Positions 6,463-10,330 of a stretch of DNA of 10,330 nt are shown piece after piece. Numbering within the stretch: the first letter of the stretch is position 1; each line of letters opens with the position of its first letter. Source of the DNA: Pseudomonadota bacterium (lineage in GTDB: Bacteria; Pseudomonadota; Gammaproteobacteria; Burkholderiales; Nitrosomonadaceae); NCBI GenBank assembly GCA_018240935.1, contig JAFEEV010000324.1:1-10330 (forward strand), read 5' to 3'. Under the pieces are notes generated by a model, which ran no database searches, was not told the DNA's origin, and saw nothing but the letters and a program-made list of their open reading frames with translations. The translations under genes and the position numbers were made by a program.

Positions 6463-7881
6463 CTACAGACCGGTGTGCGAAGCGACCACGGCGGCGATCA
6501 CGCTCGCCAGCACTTCCGGCCGGGGTTTATCGGAATATTGGATCAGATTCGGGTTCTGCTCGACAAATCCGGTGTTGAATTTGCCGCTGCGGAATTGCGG
6601 ATGTTTCAAAATCTTCAAATAATACGGAATCGTCGTTTTAATGCCGAACAGTCCCATGTCGCGCAACGTGCGCTCGCCGCGCTTGATTGCGTCTTCCCAA
6701 GTCAGCGCGCTGACGATGACTTTCGCCACCATCGAGTCGTAAAACGGCGGAATTTCGTAACCGGTATAAATCGCCGTATCGGTGCGCACGCCCGGGCCAC
6801 CGGGGGCGTAATAACGCGAAATGCGGCCGAAACTCGGCAGGAAATTGTTTTTCGGATCTTCGGCGTTGACGCGAAACTGAATGGCAAAGCCGCGCCGCAC
6901 AATCTCGTCTTGCCGGAAGCGCAGCGGCAAACCGGCGGCGACGCGGATTTGTTCCTCGACAATGTCGACGCCGGTGATGGTTTCGGTGATGGTGTGCTCG
7001 ACTTGCACGCGCGTGTTCATTTCCATGAAATAAAAACGCCCGCTATCGTCCAGCAGAAACTCCACTGTCCCGGCATTGGTGTAGCCGACCGATTTCGCCG
7101 CGATGACCGCCAGACCGCCGATGTATTGGCGCTGCGCTTCGTCGAGCTGGGGCGACGGCGCGATTTCGATCAGTTTCTGATTGCGGCGCTGAATCGAACA
7201 ATCGCGCTCGTACAGGTGAATGGCGTTGCCATGATGATCCGCCAGCACTTGCACCTCGATATGGCGCGGGTTGACGATGCACTTTTCCAGGAACACGTCG
7301 GCGCTGCCGAAGGCCTTGGTTGCTTCGGAAATGACCCGGGCGTAATTGCGTTGCAGTTCTTCCGCGTTGTCGCAACGGCGGATGCCGCGCCCGCCGCCGC
7401 CGGAAGTCGCTTTCAGCATCACCGGATAGCCGATTTTCTCGGCAACTTGCAACGCTTCGCCGACCGAATGCAGATTGCCTTCCGATCCCGGCGTGACCGG
7501 AATCCCGGCGGCGATCATCGCATTGCGCGCTTCGGTTTTGTCGCCCATGCGATGGATCACTTCCGGTTCCGGGCCGATGAAAATCAGCCCGCGTTCCTTG
7601 CAGGCGCGCGCGAATTGCGCGTTCTCGGACAAAAATCCGTAACCGGGATGTATCGCATCGCAACCGGTCGCCAGTGCCAGATCGACCAGCGCATGAATGT
7701 TCAGATAACACGCCATCGGCTCGCTGCCGATGCAATACGACTCATCGGCCTTCTTGACATGCAACGCGAAACGATCCGCTTCCGAATAAACCGCCACCGA
7801 GCGGATACCCATCTCGGCGCATGCGCGAATGATGCGCACCGCAATTTCGCCGCGATTGGCGATGAAGATTTTACGTAACAT
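6463..7881 (-). CDS. pycA: Pyruvate carboxylase subunit A (biotin carboxylase)
   Basis: This 472-residue ATP-grasp enzyme carboxylates the biotin on PycB using ATP and bicarbonate. It starts FIANRGEIAVRIIRA (6-20), the biotin-carboxylase N-domain signature, and has HPGYGFLSEN (78-87). The ATP-binding glycine loop KATSGGGGRGIR spans 157-168. Catalytic and metal residues correspond to Glu274, Glu287, Asn289 and Arg291 by comparison with E. coli AccC. The stretch QVEHTITE (293-300) has Thr where AccC has Pro (HPVTE), which fits the pyruvate-carboxylase branch. It is slightly longer than AccC (449). ATG 7881 has only a weak Shine-Dalgarno (AGG about 10 nt upstream). A TAAAAT -10-like box lies 33 bp upstream on the minus strand (plus 7914-7919), with no clear -35. 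AccC for fatty-acid synthesis is the main alternative, but the pycB neighbour argues against it. Confidence 0.93.
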   Translation of the reverse strand: MLRKIFIANRGEIAVRIIRACAEMGIRSVAVYSEADRFALHVKKADESYCIGSEPMACYLNIHALVDLALATGCDAIHPGYGFLSENAQFARACKERGLIFIGPEPEVIHRMGDKTEARNAMIAAGIPVTPGSEGNLHSVGEALQVAEKIGYPVMLKATSGGGGRGIRRCDNAEELQRNYARVISEATKAFGSADVFLEKCIVNPRHIEVQVLADHHGNAIHLYERDCSIQRRNQKLIEIAPSPQLDEAQRQYIGGLAVIAAKSVGYTNAGTVEFLLDDSGRFYFMEMNTRVQVEHTITETITGVDIVEEQIRVAAGLPLRFRQDEIVRRGFAIQFRVNAEDPKNNFLPSFGRISRYYAPGGPGVRTDTAIYTGYEIPPFYDSMVAKVIVSALTWEDAIKRGERTLRDMGLFGIKTTIPYYLKILKHPQFRSGKFNTGFVEQNPNLIQYSDKPRPEVLASVIAAVVASHTGL

Positions 7882-8045
7882 CTTTTGGCCTGTTGTAAAA
7901 ACGCAATGACGGTATTTTACCCGATCAATTCCGGTTAGGGCGGTCGAAAGGAAACTTGTGAAACGGCCGTGCTTTACACGCGCTGATCGTCTTCCGGCAG
8001 CCGCTTGCTTCTGTTTTCCGGATTTCCCTGGAATGGCGTCTATTT

Positions 8046-9356
8046 CTAAAAAGGAATCATCGCATCCAGCGAGAATAAAAGTTGATCTTTTTTGCCGTCG
8101 AACGGGTGAAAGGCCATGTCGATGCCGTCCGCCCGGTCGTAGCGGATATTCTTGCGGATATTGAGATTGCGCACCGGCTTCCAGCCTTTGTTCCAGTGCA
8201 TCGCCGGTTTCCAGTTCATGCCCAGAGTAACGGCGTAATAATCCGCAGGCGCGCTGACGAGAGGAACATTGCCGGCGTAGCTGACGCCCTTGTTGTTCAT
8301 TGCCGACAGAATACGGTAAGGGGAAAATACCCGCCAGCCGTTACGGTCGTGAAAACGTTCGGCGCGAATGCCGATCGACAGGTTTTTTTGCAGATCGTAA
8401 GTCAGGTGGGTATTGATGCTATACCAGGCGGCATTGCGGATTCCCTCGGGCAGGTTGATATCGGCCGCCCAGCCGTGGGTATGCTGCAATACGCCGTGCA
8501 TCTTGGGTGTGAACCAATGTTGCAGCACCACGCTGTACATCATCCAAGGCTGATTCACCGCCGTTTGGCCATAGGTGCCGCCCAATGCCATACTGGTCCT
8601 TTTATCGTCGCTGCTCCATGATAGATTGGCCAGCCCGCCCCAGTTGTCGAGCTGCTTGTCAAAGCCGCCGTCCCATCCGCCGGTGGCGCTGCCGGTCGTC
8701 GCCGCGCCCTGGATGGTCCAGTTTTTATCGATATTGTAAGTGCCTAGAAAACCGGTATGCGTGAACGGCTCGCCGCTGTTCAGGATATAAGCGCGGGTGT
8801 AAAAGAAATTGTCGGGCGCGGGAACGCTTTCATAACCCAGCGGTGTATAAAAATGTCCCGCCTTGACGTTCAGGCCGTTGCCGACCGGTACGTGCGCTTC
8901 CAGATAAGCTTGCGGCAGCGCGATGCCATAGGTGCGCGTCGACTTGCAGCAGAGATTCAGATCCCAGTTGCCGCGATCCGACGGTTCGCCGGTGTTTTCG
9001 TCGAACGCGGAAATACCGAAGGCTTGCGTGTAAATGGCATCGGTTCCGAACAAGAAATCGAAGCGCCCGCCAAGGCTCCAATTCGAGGTGTCCGTTTCGA
9101 CGCTGCGTTCGATAAAGAGATTGAGCTGATTCAATTGAAACCGGTTGGCGCGATCGGCGAAGGTAACAGTGCCGTTGAAACCATCCGACGGATTGTTGGC
9201 ATTGTAGGTTGCCCCGCCGTTGATCCAGCCGCCGATTTCCAGGCCGCTGCGTTTGTATAAATCCGCTAAGCTGTTGGCAAAAGCGTGATCAACCGTGATG
9301 ATTGCCGATAAAGTTATTCCGAGTACTGCGTTAATCGTGTTTGTGTGGTAATTCAT
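8046..9356 (-). CDS. OmpL-like outer-membrane beta-barrel porin (BBP2 family)
   Basis: This 436-residue exported protein has a signal peptide (hydrophobic core about residues 9-22, cleavage likely after HAFA at residue 27). The mature part is rich in alternating aromatic/polar beta strands. It carries the FGISAFDENTGEP and AGHFYTPLGYESVPAPDNFF segments typical of the putative beta-barrel porin-2 (OmpL-like, PF07642) family. The last residue is Phe, the usual outer-membrane assembly signal. It probably forms a diffusion pore; the substrate is unknown. Vicinal Cys136-Cys137 are unusual for a porin. ATG 9356 has AGGA with an 8-nt spacer upstream. The 164-bp gap to pycA and 200 bp to the nucleotidase gene suggest its own transcription unit. 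No clear promoter or terminator is visible around it. Confidence 0.85.
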   Translation of the reverse strand: MNYHTNTINAVLGITLSAIITVDHAFANSLADLYKRSGLEIGGWINGGATYNANNPSDGFNGTVTFADRANRFQLNQLNLFIERSVETDTSNWSLGGRFDFLFGTDAIYTQAFGISAFDENTGEPSDRGNWDLNLCCKSTRTYGIALPQAYLEAHVPVGNGLNVKAGHFYTPLGYESVPAPDNFFYTRAYILNSGEPFTHTGFLGTYNIDKNWTIQGAATTGSATGGWDGGFDKQLDNWGGLANLSWSSDDKRTSMALGGTYGQTAVNQPWMMYSVVLQHWFTPKMHGVLQHTHGWAADINLPEGIRNAAWYSINTHLTYDLQKNLSIGIRAERFHDRNGWRVFSPYRILSAMNNKGVSYAGNVPLVSAPADYYAVTLGMNWKPAMHWNKGWKPVRNLNIRKNIRYDRADGIDMAFHPFDGKKDQLLFSLDAMIPF

Positions 9357-9498
9357 AGTGTTGTTCCTGATGTTTGGTCAAAATAACTCAAGGTTGACAT
9401 AAGTGCGAAACGATTCGCTTCCGGATAAACCGTGACCGGGTGGATCGATGACTCAATCAATCCGGCTGAGTTTGTGCGGTATTTTCAATCGGGATTGT

Positions 9499-9548
9499 TC
9501 AGGAAGGCTGCTGTTGCATTTGAATTTAAAGCACACAGCCTGCCCTGA
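9499..9548. terminator. Imperfect stem-loop after the nucleotidase gene
   Basis: TCAGG (9499-9503) pairs with CCTGA (9544-9548). After a small internal loop, AGGCTG (9505-9510) pairs with CAGCCT (9536-9541). Past a one-base bulge, TGT pairs with ACA, giving about 14 pairs in total. It begins 8 bp beyond the stop codon at 9557 on the minus strand. There is no U-tract, so it may be a weak or factor-dependent terminator, or a 3'-end stabilising hairpin. Confidence 0.4.
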
Positions 9549-9556
9549 GGAATATT

Positions 9557-10330
9557 TCAATTATGCTTCAATTGATCGATCACCGTTTGGCGGATGTCGG
9601 TGTTTTCACCCGGGGTGATGATGACGAAATCCGGACTGCCGGGTTTTAGATAATTCAAGCCATGTTCTTTGCCGGAAGCGAGAAAGTCATTGATCGCGAG
9701 TTTGTAGGTTTTTTTTGCATCCAGCGGTTTGCCGTTAATTTGCCAAACGCCGTTGATCTGTTGCGTGTTGGCGGATTGCAGAAAGCCGCCCGCACCGGTG
9801 TTTGCTATCCCTTGATTCAGTGTTTTTAACAGCAGGCTGCCTTTGATCGCGGCTAACTGCACTTTGCCGCCGAACGGCAGTACCCGGATGATATCGTAGA
9901 CGGTAATTTGACCTGCGGGCAGCACGTCGTCGATGCGAATCGAACCGCTGTTGTACAGCGAGAGCTCGGCTTCGGGGTAAGGGCGCAACAGGCTTTTAGC
10001 GATCAGTTCGGTGAGGTTGGTTTTGCGGGTGCGCACATTCGATTCGAGTCCATCCAATGCTTCGCTGGTGGTCGTGACCACGGCTTCGGGTTTAAACCCT
10101 TGCTGCCGGAAGGCGTCGAAGGCGATGTTCATCCATTTATCGACCACGGTTTTGACGGCGGGGTCTTCGGCCAGACTGTCGTTGATCGGAACAAACGTGG
10201 GTTTGACTTCGGTTTTACCGGTTTGCGGATCGAAATAAAGATCGACCACGTACACCGAGCGCACGTTGGCGTCGCCTTTCAGTAGTGGGGTGAAATTGCC
10301 GCGCCAGTTTTGATAATTGACGTGTTCATG
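9557..10330 (-). CDS. 5'-nucleotidase/UshA-family protein, C-terminal part
   Basis: The frame is open to the right edge (258 codons including stop, first visible residues HEHVNYQNWRGNF), so the GTG at 10264 is internal and the N-terminal metallophosphoesterase domain lies off the window. The visible part matches the 5'-nucleotidase C-terminal substrate-binding domain (PF02872). It shows LYNSGSIRIDDVLPAGQITV with IIRVLPFGGKVQ, a GAGGFLQ loop and YKLAINDFLASG near the end. NSGSIR is the usual NxGxIR nucleotide-binding motif. Family members are periplasmic enzymes that hydrolyse nucleotides or 2',3'-cyclic nucleotides to salvage nucleosides and phosphate. Substrate specificity cannot be set without the N-domain. 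Confidence 0.85.
   Translation of the reverse strand, partial: HEHVNYQNWRGNFTPLLKGDANVRSVYVVDLYFDPQTGKTEVKPTFVPINDSLAEDPAVKTVVDKWMNIAFDAFRQQGFKPEAVVTTTSEALDGLESNVRTRKTNLTELIAKSLLRPYPEAELSLYNSGSIRIDDVLPAGQITVYDIIRVLPFGGKVQLAAIKGSLLLKTLNQGIANTGAGGFLQSANTQQINGVWQINGKPLDAKKTYKLAINDFLASGKEHGLNYLKPGSPDFVIITPGENTDIRQTVIDQLKHN

Noticed and set aside
6457..7878. A 473-residue open frame on the plus strand lying across nearly all of pycA
   Set aside because: It mirrors the pycA codons in antisense; the translation is rich in His, Arg, Asp and Ala with no recognisable domain, while the minus strand encodes a clear biotin carboxylase.
9394..9399. A perfect TTGACA on the plus strand as a promoter -35
   Set aside because: No -10 box lies at the right distance (GCTTCC at 9417-9422) and no plus-strand gene follows.

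Overview
The window looks like a chromosomal segment of a betaproteobacterium. A Nitrosomonas-type ammonia oxidizer is my best guess. This rests on an HpnN-type hopanoid transporter, a two-gene (split) pyruvate carboxylase, an OmpL-like outer-membrane barrel and mid-range GC. The taxonomic call is from family recognition, not from a search.

Layout, left to right. Bases 1-969 (+) are the 3' end of an RND/MMPL transporter of the HpnN type. It converges, with a 22-bp gap, on a complete APC-family amino-acid permease (992-2548, -). A 314-bp gap with one inverted repeat leads to a secreted protein made of six tectonin-like propeller blades (2863-3675, +).

The stretch from about 3676 to 4600 is clearly more A+T-rich (22.5% GC over 4081-4200, counted by hand). 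It holds a small two-helix membrane protein (3825-4067, -) with its own strong ribosome-binding site and rho-independent terminator. Upstream of it are three helically phased TTCACA repeats. Next comes an orphan antitoxin/regulator fragment (4209-4445, +) that stops inside its helix-turn-helix, at a junction with inverted-repeat-bearing DNA. This reads as a small, decayed accessory islet between housekeeping genes.

From 4606 to the right end everything is on the minus strand. In transcription order it is: the C-terminal part of a 5'-nucleotidase-family protein (runs off the window at 10330), an OmpL-like porin (9356-8046), pycA biotin carboxylase (7881-6463) and pycB carboxyltransferase/biotin carrier (6432-4606). 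pycA and pycB are 30 nt apart and together make an anaplerotic pyruvate carboxylase. Porin and nucleotidase are envelope genes and probably separate transcription units, with gaps of 164 and about 200 bp.

I do not see a clear new multi-gene system. The most unusual content is the tandem-duplicated tectonin propeller and the A+T-rich islet with phased repeats and a beheaded antitoxin.
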